Positions 7,695 through 24,191 of a DNA stretch of 64,000 bases are shown here, one piece after another. Made by a program: the position numbers and the translations under genes. The stretch comes from Myxococcales bacterium (GTDB taxonomy: Bacteria > Myxococcota_A > Polyangia > Haliangiales > Haliangiaceae), in the NCBI GenBank assembly GCA_016707895.1, contig JADJGV010000015.1:186001-250000 (forward strand), written 5' to 3'. The notes beneath the pieces are model-generated. The model saw only the letters and a list, made by a program, of their open reading frames with translations. It made no database searches and was not told where the DNA came from. Each line of letters opens with the position of its first letter. Within the stretch, counting starts at the first letter, position 1.

Positions 7695-8384
7695 ATGCCG
7701 CATCAGCTACATAAGTACAAGAATTCCGCGGCCTTCTACGATGTGGACGGCACCCTCATCCGGATCAACATCGTCCACACGTTCAGCTACTACGCGCAGC
7801 GTCAGCCGTCGCTCCTGGAGTCGGTGAAGCGGACCATCACCACCGCCGCCTCGATCCCGATGTTCTGGGCGGCCGACAAGATCTCCCGCAAGTGGTTCAA
7901 CGAGATCTTCTACCGCAGCTACGAGGGCGCGTCGGAGGACCGGCTGGTGACGCTGGCCGAGGAGCTGTTCGAGGACGTCATCGAGCCCAACATCTACCCG
8001 CGGGCCAAGGACCTGGTCGACGAGTCGCGCCGGGCCGGCGTCCGCCAGGTGCTGATCTCGGGCGCCCTCGACTTCACGCTGCGCCCGCTGGCCCGCTACC
8101 TCGGCGTCGACGAGCTGATCGCCAACCAGCTCGAGTTCGACGGCGGCTACGCCACCGGCAAGCTGGCCAAGCCGTTCGTCGCCGGCGCCACCAAGGCCGA
8201 GATCATGCGGCAGTACGCCAAGAAGCACGGCCTCGATCTCGCCGAGAGCTGGGCCTACTCCGACAGCTTCTCCGACTACCCCATGCTCGCCGTGGTCGGC
8301 CACCCGACCGCGGTCAACCCCGATCTCCGCCTGCGCTCGATCGCGCGCAGCTACGACTGGCCCGTCCTCGATCTGGACGCCTGA
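7695..8384 (+). CDS. HAD-IB family phosphatase of the lipid operon
   Basis: A 229-aa HAD-superfamily hydrolase of subfamily IB (SerB-like). Motif I is YDVDGTLI with nucleophile Asp16 and acid/base Asp18, motif II is ISGA, and the metal-binding motif IV is SDSFSDYPM. Known members dephosphorylate phosphoserine and various lipid-linked or small-molecule phosphates. As the first gene of an ether-lipid-type operon it may remove a phosphate from a lipid intermediate such as a phosphatidate-like species; that is inference. A TTGACA (7645-7650) upstream could be a -35 box. The gap to the next gene is about 17 bases, consistent with cotranscription. Confidence 0.88.
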   Translation: MPHQLHKYKNSAAFYDVDGTLIRINIVHTFSYYAQRQPSLLESVKRTITTAASIPMFWAADKISRKWFNEIFYRSYEGASEDRLVTLAEELFEDVIEPNIYPRAKDLVDESRRAGVRQVLISGALDFTLRPLARYLGVDELIANQLEFDGGYATGKLAKPFVAGATKAEIMRQYAKKHGLDLAESWAYSDSFSDYPMLAVVGHPTAVNPDLRLRSIARSYDWPVLDLDA

Positions 8385-8401
8385 TCTCCGAGGCTATGCC
8401 C

Positions 8402-10012
<1,611 letters not shown>

Positions 10013-10039
10013 GCGGCGGTGGGGCTCGTCCCCGCGCCG

Positions 10040-10093
10040 CGGATCCCGATCCCGCCCCCGATCCGGATCCCGTCCCCGATCCGGATCCCGTCT
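10040..10093 (+). repeat. 18-base tandem repeat rich in GATCCGGATCCC
   Basis: The spacer before the large lipid enzyme gene contains two head-to-tail copies of an 18-base unit (10058-10075 and 10076-10093), plus a degenerate partial copy upstream. Each carries the palindrome GATCCGGATC. The 15-mer GATCCGGATCCCGTC (10060-10074 and 10078-10092) also occurs, on the other strand, in the kinase gene at 18357-18371. Confidence 0.8.
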
Positions 10094-10119
10094 CCGCCCC
10101 CGCACCCCGAGTCGTCGCG

Positions 10120-14633
<4,514 letters not shown>

Positions 14634-14637
<4 letters not shown>

Positions 14638-15635
14638 GCGGCGCGAGCGTGAGCGGGCCCGTCGTCGTCACCGGCGCCACCGGCTTCCTCGGCGAGCACC
14701 TGTGCGCCGAGCTGTTGCGCCGCGGCGTCGCGGTGCGGGCGCTGGCGCGCACCCGCTCGGACTACCTGGCCGACCTCGGCGCCGAGGTGGTGCGCGGCGA
14801 CGTGCGGTCGGCCGCGGACCTCGACCGGGTGCTGCCCGGCGCGGTCGCGGTGTTCCACCTGGCGGGCATGGTGTCGCGGGAGCCCGACGACGCCACCCGG
14901 ATGATGCGGCTGCACGTCGACGGCACCCGCGCGGTGTGCGAGGCGATGGCGCGCCACGGCGTCAAGCGGATGATCCTGGCGTCGACGTCGGGCACGATCG
15001 CGGTGTCCGAGGACGAGGCGATCCTCGACGAGCGCGAGGGGCCGCAGGAGTCGATCGCCGCCAAGTGGCCGTACTACGCCTCGAAGATCTACCAGGAGCG
15101 GCTGGCGTTCGACCTGGGCAAGCGGCTCGGGCTCGACGTGATCTCGCTCAACCCGAGCCTCCTGCTCGGGCCCGGCGATCGCCGGCTGTCGTCGACCGGC
15201 GACGTGCTGAAGTTCCTGCGCCGCCAGATCCCGAGCATCCCGAAGGGCGGCGTCAACTTCGTCGACGCCCGCGACGCGGCGATCGCGTTCGCCAACGCGC
15301 TGACCGCGGGCACGCCGGGCGAGCGCTACCTGCTGGGCGGGCCCAACTGGACGACCGAGGAGTTCTTCGGCCGGCTGGCCCGCGTGTCGAAGGTGCGCGG
15401 CCCGTGGCTGAAGCTGCCGGGCAAGCTGCAGACCTGGGGCGCGGCGGCGATGGAAGAGGTCTACCGCTGGCGCGGCAAGGCGCCGCCGGTCGATCGCATC
15501 TCGGTCGCGATGGCCGAGCACTACTGGTGGTTCGACTCGGCCAAGGCCGAGCGCGAGCTGGGCTTCACGACCCGCGACCCGCAGCTGACGCTGGCCGAGA
15601 CCGTGAAGTACCTGCGGCAGGGCCTCGACAGCTAA
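14634..15635 (+). CDS. NAD-dependent epimerase/dehydratase (SDR) of the lipid operon
   Basis: A 333-aa extended short-chain dehydrogenase. The nucleotide-binding motif GATGFLGEHL is near residue 14, a FHLAGMVS strand follows, and the catalytic Tyr-x3-Lys lies in YYASK. The substrate half contains LLGGPNWTTEE and resembles dihydroflavonol-4-reductase or 3-beta-hydroxysteroid dehydrogenase-like SDRs. The GTG start overlaps the stop of the large lipid enzyme (GTGA), so it is the coupled last gene of the four-gene operon. It may reduce a ketone or aldehyde intermediate of the lipid made there (inference). Confidence 0.88.
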
Positions 15636-15639
15636 TCGC

Positions 15640-15651
15640 GCCGCGCGCGGC
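15640..15651 (+). terminator. Palindrome between convergent genes
   Basis: GCCGCGCGCGGC, a perfect 12-base palindrome, lies five bases after the SDR stop in the 33-base gap to the convergent lipoprotein gene. It may act as a bidirectional termination structure. There is no T-run. Confidence 0.35.
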
Positions 15652-15668
15652 GGCGGCGGCGGCGGGGC

Positions 15669-17003
15669 TCAGGGGATCTCGTCGGCGCCGATGTCGCCCG
15701 CACCCTGCCGGCGCGCCTCGCCGTCGATGTCGATGTCGACCTGAGTCGGGGCGGTCGGCGACGCCGCGCCGCGGGCGGGGCTGTCCGGCCGCAGGTGGAG
15801 GTCGGTCGGCGACACGAAGCCCGGCGTGGCGGTGCGGTTGTCGTGGCCGGGGAGCAGGCCCGACGTGGTCAGCGAGTACGAGTGCTCGCAGCCGGTCACG
15901 GCGGTGGCGGCGGCGTCGAAGAGGTTCCCGTCGTTGACGGCGCTGGCCCCCGACAGGCAACGGTACGCCGCGACGCTGGGGTCCGCCGCCTGGTTCTGCG
16001 ACAGGGTGTTGTGGACGAACGCGTGGGCGAGGGGGCACGACACCGAGGCGCCGCCGACGTCGCTCCCCGTGTGGCCGTTGCCGACGATCAGGTTCGAGCC
16101 GATCACGCACCGGTCGGCGGTGATCGCCAGGCCGCCTTCGCGGTTGCCGGTGACGGTGTTGCCGATGAGTTCGACGTCGCGGCCCGCCTCGATCCAGATC
16201 CCTTGCTGTGGGTCGCCGCGCACCTCGGAGCGACGGACCGTGACGGTGCAGCCGTGGCACTCCAGCGCGTTGCCGGTGGCGGCGACCAGGCGCGAGTCCG
16301 AGATCGTGATCCGCGTGGCGTCGCGCGCGTCGATGGTGTCGGAGGTGGTGACGGCCGCGCCGTCGTGCACCTCGAGGGCGCGCACGGCCAGGCCGCCGCG
16401 GTGGATCGTGATGCCGTCGCCGTCGCTCGCGCGCACCACCGGCCGCGCGCCATCCGGGCGTCGCGCGCCGATCAACCACACGTCGAACGGGGCGTCGGCC
16501 TGGGCCGGCGGGTTGATCTCGATCGATCCGACGTAGGTGCCCGGCGTCACGACGACCAGCGCGCGCGCCCCGCGGGCCGCGATCGCGCGGGCGATCGTCC
16601 GGCACGGATCAGCCTGGGTGCAGGCCGCCGTGTCGACGCCGGCCTCGGCGACGTAGCGCACCTCGTCGTCCGGCACGCACTGGCCGGCCTCGCACACCCC
16701 GCTCAGGCACGCGGCGTCGCCGCCCGCCGCGTCGCACGACGGGACGCAGGTGCCGGCGAGGTCGCCGGCGGCCTGGTCGGCGTAGCCACGACCCGAGTCG
16801 CACGCCGCCACGGGGAAGCTGCACACGCCGGCGCGCTCGCACACGCCCCCCTGGCCACACTCGCGCGACGTCGCACAGCGATGCCCGGGCAGGTCGGGGC
16901 AGCCGGCGAGCGCGCCGGCGAACGCGACGGCGCCGACGCATCGCGCCCACCACGCGCGCACGCGCCGGGATCCCGGCGGTGCGCCATCGGTCGGGGTGGG
17001 CAT
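15669..17003 (-). CDS. Cys-rich lipoprotein with right-handed beta-helix domain
   Basis: A 444-aa predicted lipoprotein. The leader ends in LAGC (Cys35). A Cys-rich stretch follows (CATSREC, CERAGVC, CEAGQCVPDD; about 40-150), of the type seen in myxobacterial surface proteins. Then comes a pectin-lyase-like beta-helix with repeated short strands (ITIHRGG, ITISDSRL, VTVRRSEV, VELIGNTVTGN). It ends DIGADEIP, a typical closing motif of such beta-helix proteins. The start is the ATG at 17003, six bases from a GACACT box. Probable location is the outer surface; no enzymatic residues are identifiable. Confidence 0.83.
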   Translation of the reverse strand: MPTPTDGAPPGSRRVRAWWARCVGAVAFAGALAGCPDLPGHRCATSRECGQGGVCERAGVCSFPVAACDSGRGYADQAAGDLAGTCVPSCDAAGGDAACLSGVCEAGQCVPDDEVRYVAEAGVDTAACTQADPCRTIARAIAARGARALVVVTPGTYVGSIEINPPAQADAPFDVWLIGARRPDGARPVVRASDGDGITIHRGGLAVRALEVHDGAAVTTSDTIDARDATRITISDSRLVAATGNALECHGCTVTVRRSEVRGDPQQGIWIEAGRDVELIGNTVTGNREGGLAITADRCVIGSNLIVGNGHTGSDVGGASVSCPLAHAFVHNTLSQNQAADPSVAAYRCLSGASAVNDGNLFDAAATAVTGCEHSYSLTTSGLLPGHDNRTATPGFVSPTDLHLRPDSPARGAASPTAPTQVDIDIDGEARRQGAGDIGADEIP

Positions 17004-17009
17004 CCGGGG

Positions 17010-17039
17010 AGTGTCGCAAGCCCCGACGGGCGACGGCAA
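17010..17039 (-). promoter_or_regulatory. Promoter of the beta-helix lipoprotein gene
   Basis: On the minus strand TTGCCG (plus 17034-17039) and GACACT (plus 17010-17015) are 18 bases apart. The -10 box ends six bases before the ATG at 17003, so the message would be leaderless. Confidence 0.5.
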
Positions 17040-17178
17040 GGGATCCGGTCGGCCGCGAACGCGCTGGGGCGCCACGTCGCGATGATCCGAACGCGGCGGC
17101 CGCGCGTAACCAACCCGTCGCTCGCCGCGTACATGCCCCGGGGTGCCATGCCGTCCATCGTCCCAGCCGAACCGGAAT

Positions 17179-17207
17179 GTGACACCCCGTCCGACGCCGC
17201 GTACACT
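17179..17207 (+). promoter_or_regulatory. Promoter of the Ser/Thr kinase gene
   Basis: GTGACA (17179-17184), a 17-base spacer and TACACT (17202-17207) match the sigma-70 layout well. Transcription about seven bases later would start at the GTG at 17214, giving a leaderless mRNA. Confidence 0.65.
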
Positions 17208-17213
17208 GACGGC

Positions 17214-18674
<1,461 letters not shown>

Positions 18675-18707
18675 CGCGCCCAACGCGGGGCGGGCATGAT
18701 CGACGGT

Positions 18708-19712
18708 ATGCGACGGCACCTCGCGCTCGTGACGATGGCGGTCGGTCTGATGGCCGGCGCGGCGGCGGCCCAGCCCGACGACCTGGCCAAGAAGACCGCG
18801 GCCGAGGCGGCGTTCCGCCAAGGCAAGGATCAGATCGCCGCGGGCCAGGTCGCCGAGGCGTGCGAGTCGTTCAGCAAGAGCCAGGAGCTCGATCCGCAGC
18901 TGGGCACCCAGTACAACCTGGGCCTCTGCTACGAGAAGCTCGGCCGCAGCGCGTCGGCGTGGGCGCTGTACTCGACCCTGGCCGAGACCGACACCAACAG
19001 GGGCCGCAAGGCCGACGCCGCCAAGCGCGCCAAGGCGCTCTCGCCCAAGCTGGTGCGCGTGCTGCTGGTGGTGCGCGGCGCGACGCCGGGCATCAAGGTC
19101 TCGCGCGACGGCAGCGACATCACCGCGGCGATCGGCGTCGCGACGCCGGTCGATCCGGGGCAGTCGATGATCGAGGCGACCGCCGAGGGCTACCAGCCGT
19201 GGCACGCCGAGGTCGCGGTGATGGGCGACGGGACCACGGTGACCGTCGAGATCCCGGCGCTGGAGAAGCTGGCCGAGACGCCGCCGCCGCCGCCCGATCC
19301 GGATCCGGTTCCGGACCAGCGGCCGCCCCCGCCGCCACCTCCGCCGATCGATCTCGATCCCGGCCACGGCCGCCGGGTGATCGGCGTCGGGCTGGTCGCC
19401 GGCGGCGTCGCGGCGCTCGGCGCCGGCGTCGCGTTCGGGCTGATGTCCACGAGCGCCAACGACGACGCCAAGCGCGAGTGCGGCGGCGACGTGGCGGACT
19501 GCCGCGGCGACCTCGGCGCGGCGCAGGACCTGATCGACTCGGCGCGGACCCGGGCGACGCTGTCGACCGTCGCGTTCGCCGTGGGCGGCGCGGCCGTGGT
19601 CGGCGGCGTCGTGCTCTATCTGACCGCGCCGGCCAAGCGCAACCGCGAGGTCGCGCTGGTGCCGGCGGTGGGCGGCGACACGCTCGGCGTGCTGGTCCGC
19701 GGTTCGTTCTAG
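18708..19712 (+). CDS. Exported TPR-like protein with Pro-rich linker and membrane segments
   Basis: A 334-aa protein. A signal peptide ends near AAAAQPDD. A TPR-like helical pair follows (AFRQGKDQIAAGQVAEACESF; LGTQYNLGLCYEKLG), then a PEGA-like beta domain (VRGATPGIKVSRDG... ATAEGYQPW), a linker rich in Pro and Asp-Pro, and two hydrophobic segments (about 228-250 and 285-310). This architecture is common next to Ser/Thr kinase genes in myxobacteria. The ATG at 18708 is preferred over 18696 because it begins the signal peptide and lies seven bases after CATGAT. Function unknown; an envelope role is inferred. Confidence 0.75.
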   Translation: MRRHLALVTMAVGLMAGAAAAQPDDLAKKTAAEAAFRQGKDQIAAGQVAEACESFSKSQELDPQLGTQYNLGLCYEKLGRSASAWALYSTLAETDTNRGRKADAAKRAKALSPKLVRVLLVVRGATPGIKVSRDGSDITAAIGVATPVDPGQSMIEATAEGYQPWHAEVAVMGDGTTVTVEIPALEKLAETPPPPPDPDPVPDQRPPPPPPPPIDLDPGHGRRVIGVGLVAGGVAALGAGVAFGLMSTSANDDAKRECGGDVADCRGDLGAAQDLIDSARTRATLSTVAFAVGGAAVVGGVVLYLTAPAKRNREVALVPAVGGDTLGVLVRGSF

Positions 19713-19729
19713 CAGCGAAGGCTTCGCCG

Positions 19730-20488
19730 GTGACCGTCAACCTCTCCGTGAACCTCAACAAGGTCGCGCTGCTCCGCAACTCGCGGGGCCACGACAACCC
19801 CTCGCCGCGGGTCGCGGCGCACGCGTGCATCGACGCGGGCGTGCAGGGCCTGACGCTGCACTGGCGCGCCGACGAGCGCCACACCCGCGAGGCCGACGTG
19901 CGCGACCTGCGCGCGATCTGCAAGGAGCGCGGCGTCGAGTTCAACCTCGAGGGCGACGAGCGGCCGGCGCTGCACGCGCTGGCCGAGGAGCTGCGGGTCG
20001 ATCAGTTCACGCTGGTGCCGGTGAAGCCGGGCGAGGTCACGAGCGATCACGGCTGGGACCTGCCGCGCCAGACCGCGCAGATCGCGCCGATCCTGGCGCG
20101 CCTCAACGATCGCGGCGTGCGGACCGCGATCTTCATGGACCCCGATCCGGCGCAGATGCACCTCGCCGCGCCCACCGGCTGCGCCCGGGTCGAGCTGTAC
20201 ACCGAGCCGTACGCGGCGGCGTGGGACACGCCGCGGCGGGCCGAGGAGCTCGGCAAGCTGGTCGCGTGCGGGCGCGCGCTCGCCGCGGCCGGGCTCGGCG
20301 TCAACGCCGGCCACGATCTCGATCTGCACAACCTGCCCACGTTCGCCCGCGAGGTGCCCGAGCTGGCCGAGGTGTCGATCGGCCACGCGCTCCTGGCCGA
20401 CGCGCTGTACCTGGGCCTGGCCGAGACCATCGCGCGCTATCTCGCGGCGTGCCGCGGCGTCGACGTCGTGGCGCCGGTCACGCGGTGA
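19730..20488 (+). CDS. pdxJ: Pyridoxine 5'-phosphate synthase PdxJ
   Basis: Condenses 1-deoxy-D-xylulose 5-phosphate with 1-amino-acetone 3-phosphate to make pyridoxine 5'-phosphate in the cytoplasm. The 252-aa protein has family length and motif order: LSVNLNKVALLRNSRG at the N-terminus, GLTLHWRADERH (equivalent of the canonical H-REDRRH), FNLEGD, VELYTE, GVNAGHDLDLHNL and SIGHALLADAL. Several positions differ from the common form (HWRADERHT, AGHDLDLHN), so it is a divergent but probably active member. The GTG start lies 17 bases after the preceding stop and the stop overlaps the next GTG. Confidence 0.9.
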   Translation: MTVNLSVNLNKVALLRNSRGHDNPSPRVAAHACIDAGVQGLTLHWRADERHTREADVRDLRAICKERGVEFNLEGDERPALHALAEELRVDQFTLVPVKPGEVTSDHGWDLPRQTAQIAPILARLNDRGVRTAIFMDPDPAQMHLAAPTGCARVELYTEPYAAAWDTPRRAEELGKLVACGRALAAAGLGVNAGHDLDLHNLPTFAREVPELAEVSIGHALLADALYLGLAETIARYLAACRGVDVVAPVTR

Positions 20489-21081
20489 GGCGCTGGGGCG
20501 GCTGGGGCGTCGTCGCGCTGGCCGCGCTCGGCTGCCGCCACGGCGCGGCGCCGGCGCCGGCCGCGTGCCCGACCGCGCCGGTGGTGGCGGCGTCCGCCGA
20601 GCAGCTGGCCGCGCTGCGCGGCTGCGCGCGGCTGCCCGCGCTCACGATCCGCAGCGCGGCGCCGATCGATCTCTCGGCGCTGACCGGGCTCGAGGCGGTC
20701 GACGGCGACCTGGTGATCGGGCCGACGCTGGCGCTGTCGTCGGTCGGCCTGCCGGCGCTGCGGCAGGTCGGCGGTCGGTTCGCGGTGGTCGCCAACGGCG
20801 CGGCCACCGGCGTGTTCGCCCCGGCGCTGACCGCGGTCGGCGCGCTGGAGATCACCGACGACGCCGCGCTGGTCACGCTGTCGCTGCCGCGGCTGGCCGA
20901 GGTGACCGGCGACGCGACCGTGCGCCGCGCGGCCGCGCTCGAGACCATCGACGCCAGCGCGCTGGCCCGGGTCGGCGGCGACCTCACCGTCGAGGCGCCG
21001 GCGGCGACCGTGTGGCTGGGCGCGCGACCGGCGGTCGCCGGCGCGACGGCGGTGCGGGCGCCGGGCTGGGACGGGCTGTGA
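20485..21081 (+). CDS. Lipoprotein with receptor L-domain-like repeats
   Basis: A 198-aa predicted lipoprotein. The leader ends LAALGC. The mature part has a repeating pattern of short strands (LTIRSAAPIDLSAL, GDLVIGPTLALSSV, GRFAVVANGAAT, ALEITDDAALVTL, GDATVRRAAALETI, GDLTVEAPAA). This is like the solenoid of receptor L-domains, which in bacteria are leucine-rich beta-helices. The GTG start overlaps the pdxJ stop (GTGA), so the two are translationally coupled although the functions look unrelated. No catalytic motif. Confidence 0.7.
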   Translation: MRRWGGWGVVALAALGCRHGAAPAPAACPTAPVVAASAEQLAALRGCARLPALTIRSAAPIDLSALTGLEAVDGDLVIGPTLALSSVGLPALRQVGGRFAVVANGAATGVFAPALTAVGALEITDDAALVTLSLPRLAEVTGDATVRRAAALETIDASALARVGGDLTVEAPAATVWLGARPAVAGATAVRAPGWDGL

Positions 21082-21151
21082 CCGCGCGGTGTGATCGCCG
21101 CCGCACGAAACGCCGGACCGGTCTGACCCAGGCTCATGGTACCGTGCCTCC

Positions 21152-23440
21152 ATGTATCGCTTCGTTGTCGTGCTCCTGGGGGGAGTGCTGGCGTTCGGCT
21201 GCGCGTCGTCGACGCCGGCGGGCAACTGTGACCCGGCGACCGAGGCCTGCGCCTGCGACGGGCAGAACCCGTGCCCGACCGGCTACGTCTGCGGCGCCGG
21301 CGACCTGTGCGTCGTCGACGTCGACGCCGGGGTGACCGTCGACGCGGTCCCGATCGACGCGGTGCCGGGCAAGGCCTTCGGCGAGCCGTGCCTGGGCAAC
21401 AGCGAGTGCGAGTCCGCGGTGTGCATCTTCGTCGGCACCGGCGGCCGCTGCACCCGGCTGTGCAACGACGACTGCCCGAGCGACTGGGGCTGCTTCGGCG
21501 TGATCGACGTGATCGACCCCGGCCAGGTCGACAACGTCTGCGTGCCGGTCGTCGATCAGCTGTGCTCGCCGTGCACCGGCGACGGCGAGTGCACGCAGAT
21601 CGGCATGGACCGCTGCCTGACGTACCCCGACGGCGACCAGTACTGCAGCCGCGATTGCCGCACGGTGAATTGCCCGACCGGCTACGCCTGCACCGACATG
21701 GTCATCGGCGGCACCGCGGTGAAGCAGTGCGTGCCCAACTCCGGAGCGTGCGACTGCAGCGCCGCCAACATGGGCATGATGGAGAGCTGCTCGATCATGA
21801 CGCCGTTCGGCACCACCTGCGCCGGCATGCGCACCTGCCAGGGCGCGACCGGCTGGGGCGGCTGCCAGCCGCCGGCCTCTACCGACGACCCCGACGGCAC
21901 GTACAGCGACGCCAACTGCGACGGCATCGACGGCGACGTCACCCGCGGCGTCTTCGTCGCCGGCGGCGGCGCCAACACGCCGACCTGCGGCCTGACGTCG
22001 GCGGCGCCGTGCCAGACCATCAGCTATGGCATCGTCCGCGCCGCGACCGTCGGCCGCAACCACGTCTTCGTCCAGGCTGGCACCTACAACGAGGTGGTCG
22101 TGCTGGTGAACGGCATCAGCGTGTGGGGCGGCTACGACTTCGGCTGGCAGCGCGCCGGCTACGCCACGCCCGGCCACAAGGTCGAGATCATCGGCGCCCA
22201 GGACAACGCCGCCGGCGGCGACGGCGAGTACATGGCGGTCCGCGCCCACGACCTCATCGTGCCGGTGACGCTGGGCGATCTGGTGATCACCGGCCCTACC
22301 GCGATCGGCGAGGTCGGCGGCAACGGCCGCTCGACCTACGCGGTCCACGTCGACAGCGCGACCGTGCGCCTCGAGCGCGTGCAGATCACCGGCGGCAACG
22401 GCGCCGCCGGCGCCACCGGCAGCAACGGCCAGGACGCGGTGATCGTCGACGCGCAGTCGTACATGGTCGGCGGGCGCGGCGGGGATGGGCGTGAGTACAG
22501 CACCACGTGCGACTCGAGCGGACGCGGGGCGTCGGGTCCCGCGGGCACCAACACGTGCAGCAGCAGCCCGTCGACGCGTGGCATGAACGGCGGCGCCGGC
22601 GGCGCGGGTGGCCAGATGGACACCGACTGCAGCGTCTTGTCACTCAACTACGACGCACGCCCGGGCGCCAACGGCGCGGCGGCGACGTATCGCAACGGCA
22701 GCTTTGGGGCGCCTGGCCAGGGCGGCAGCGGCGTCGGCGTTTGTGGCCCCACGACCAGCGGCGGCACCGGCGAGGCCAGCAACGGCCTGCGCGGCACCGC
22801 GGGGTCGGGCGCGACGCTCGCAAACGGATACTGGTACGGCAACAGCGGCGCCGCTGGCGGCACGGGCGAGAACGGCGGTGGTGGTGGCGGCGGCGGCGGG
22901 GGCGGCGGTTGCGACAACGGGACCGACAGCTACGGCGGTGGTGGCGGCGGTGGCGGTGCCGGAGGATGCGCAGCCCGGAGCGGTGGCGGTGGCGGCGGCG
23001 CCGGCGGCAGCACGTTCGGCGTGTTTGCGGTCGGCAACGCCAGCGTGACGATCGCCGGCTGCGCGCTCACGCGTGGAAACGGCGGTCGCGGTGGCGATGG
23101 TGGCACCGGCGGACGCGGCCAGAGCGGCGGCACCGGCAACTCCGGTGGCGCATTCCCGGGCGGCGCGCAGCCAGGCAATGGTGGGGACGGCGCCCACGGC
23201 GGTCACGGCGGCGGCGGCGGAGGCGGCCAGGGCGGCCGCTCGGTCGGACTCGGCTGGACGCCGGGCTCCACCGTCACCCACGACTGCGCGATCACCGGCG
23301 GCGCCCTGGGCGGCGGCGGCAGCGGCGGCGCCCACGCGCCCAACGCGCCGAGCGCCGAGCGCGACGGCAACGACGGCGCCACTGGCGCCAACGGCACGCT
23401 GCAGACCACGCGGGCCTGCGCGAGCGCGAGCAGCTGCTAG
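21152..23440 (+). CDS. Large Cys- and Gly-rich lipoprotein (PGRS-like)
   Basis: A 762-aa predicted lipoprotein. The leader ends AFGC (Cys17). Residues about 25-250 hold many Cys in EGF-like spacing (CACDGQNPCPTGYVCG; CSPCTGDGEC). A beta-helix-like segment around 270-420 (VFVQAGTYNEVVVLVNG; VRLERVQITGG) follows. From about 430 to the end the chain is dominated by Gly-Gly-x repeats (for example GGAGGAGG and long Gly runs), like mycobacterial PGRS regions. TACCGT ends six bases before the ATG. A surface or extracellular structural or adhesive role is plausible; there is no enzymatic signature. Confidence 0.85.
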   Translation: MYRFVVVLLGGVLAFGCASSTPAGNCDPATEACACDGQNPCPTGYVCGAGDLCVVDVDAGVTVDAVPIDAVPGKAFGEPCLGNSECESAVCIFVGTGGRCTRLCNDDCPSDWGCFGVIDVIDPGQVDNVCVPVVDQLCSPCTGDGECTQIGMDRCLTYPDGDQYCSRDCRTVNCPTGYACTDMVIGGTAVKQCVPNSGACDCSAANMGMMESCSIMTPFGTTCAGMRTCQGATGWGGCQPPASTDDPDGTYSDANCDGIDGDVTRGVFVAGGGANTPTCGLTSAAPCQTISYGIVRAATVGRNHVFVQAGTYNEVVVLVNGISVWGGYDFGWQRAGYATPGHKVEIIGAQDNAAGGDGEYMAVRAHDLIVPVTLGDLVITGPTAIGEVGGNGRSTYAVHVDSATVRLERVQITGGNGAAGATGSNGQDAVIVDAQSYMVGGRGGDGREYSTTCDSSGRGASGPAGTNTCSSSPSTRGMNGGAGGAGGQMDTDCSVLSLNYDARPGANGAAATYRNGSFGAPGQGGSGVGVCGPTTSGGTGEASNGLRGTAGSGATLANGYWYGNSGAAGGTGENGGGGGGGGGGGGCDNGTDSYGGGGGGGGAGGCAARSGGGGGGAGGSTFGVFAVGNASVTIAGCALTRGNGGRGGDGGTGGRGQSGGTGNSGGAFPGGAQPGNGGDGAHGGHGGGGGGGQGGRSVGLGWTPGSTVTHDCAITGGALGGGGSGGAHAPNAPSAERDGNDGATGANGTLQTTRACASASSC

Positions 23441-23465
23441 CGAGCGCCGCGGGGATCGCGCGACG

Positions 23466-24191
23466 TCACCCCGCCGGGACGACCGCCGCCGCGCCGGCCC
23501 GGGCGATCACGTCGACGATCCGGCCGTCGCGCAGCCGGACCTCGCGCTGGGCCCGGGCGGCGTAGGACGGCTCGTGGGTCACCATCGCGATGGTCATGCC
23601 GTCACGCGCCAGGCGCTCGAAGATGTCGAGCACGGCGGCGCCCGACGTGGTGTCGAGGTTGCCGGTGGGCTCGTCGGCGAGGAGGATGCGCGGCTGGTGG
23701 GCGATCGCGCGGGCGATCGAGACCCGCTGCTGCTGGCCGCCCGACAGCTGGGTCGGGCGGCGATCGGCGAGCTCGCCGATGCCGAGCGAGGTCAGCGCGG
23801 CGACCGCCCGGCGCTGGGCCTCGGCCGGGGCGATGTCCTTGCGGCGCAGCATCGGGATCGCGACATTCTCGACGCTGGTGAACTCGGGCAGGAGGAAGTG
23901 GAACTGGAAGACGAAGCCGAGCCGCTCGGCCCGCAGCGCGCCGCGGGCGCGGTCGTCGAGCGCGGCGGTGGGCTGGCCCTCGATCAGCACCTCGCCCTCG
24001 GTCGGGCGATCGAGCGCGCCCAGCAGGTACAGCAGCGTCGACTTGCCCGAGCCGCTGGCGCCGGTGACGCTGACGAACTCGCCCGGCGCGATCGCCAGGT
24101 CGATGCCGTGCAGGATGCGGGTCTTGACCTCCTCGCCGAGGTCGCGCACCAGGCCGCGGGCCTCGAGCGCCGGCACGATCGCCGCGGTCAC
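23466..24191 (-). CDS. ABC transporter ATP-binding protein (LolD/MacB type)
   Basis: A 241-aa ATPase subunit. Walker A is GASGSGKST (44-52); a Q-loop, signature LSGGQQQR and Walker B ILLADEPTGNLD are followed by the switch His in VTHE. The pattern matches the LolD/MacB/FtsE group that drives FtsX-like permeases without moving solute through a channel. The GTG start overlaps the permease stop as GTGA. With the permease and membrane fusion protein genes just upstream it forms a tripartite export or lipoprotein-release system. The cargo is not identifiable from sequence. Confidence 0.93.
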   Translation of the reverse strand: MTAAIVPALEARGLVRDLGEEVKTRILHGIDLAIAPGEFVSVTGASGSGKSTLLYLLGALDRPTEGEVLIEGQPTAALDDRARGALRAERLGFVFQFHFLLPEFTSVENVAIPMLRRKDIAPAEAQRRAVAALTSLGIGELADRRPTQLSGGQQQRVSIARAIAHQPRILLADEPTGNLDTTSGAAVLDIFERLARDGMTIAMVTHEPSYAARAQREVRLRDGRIVDVIARAGAAAVVPAG

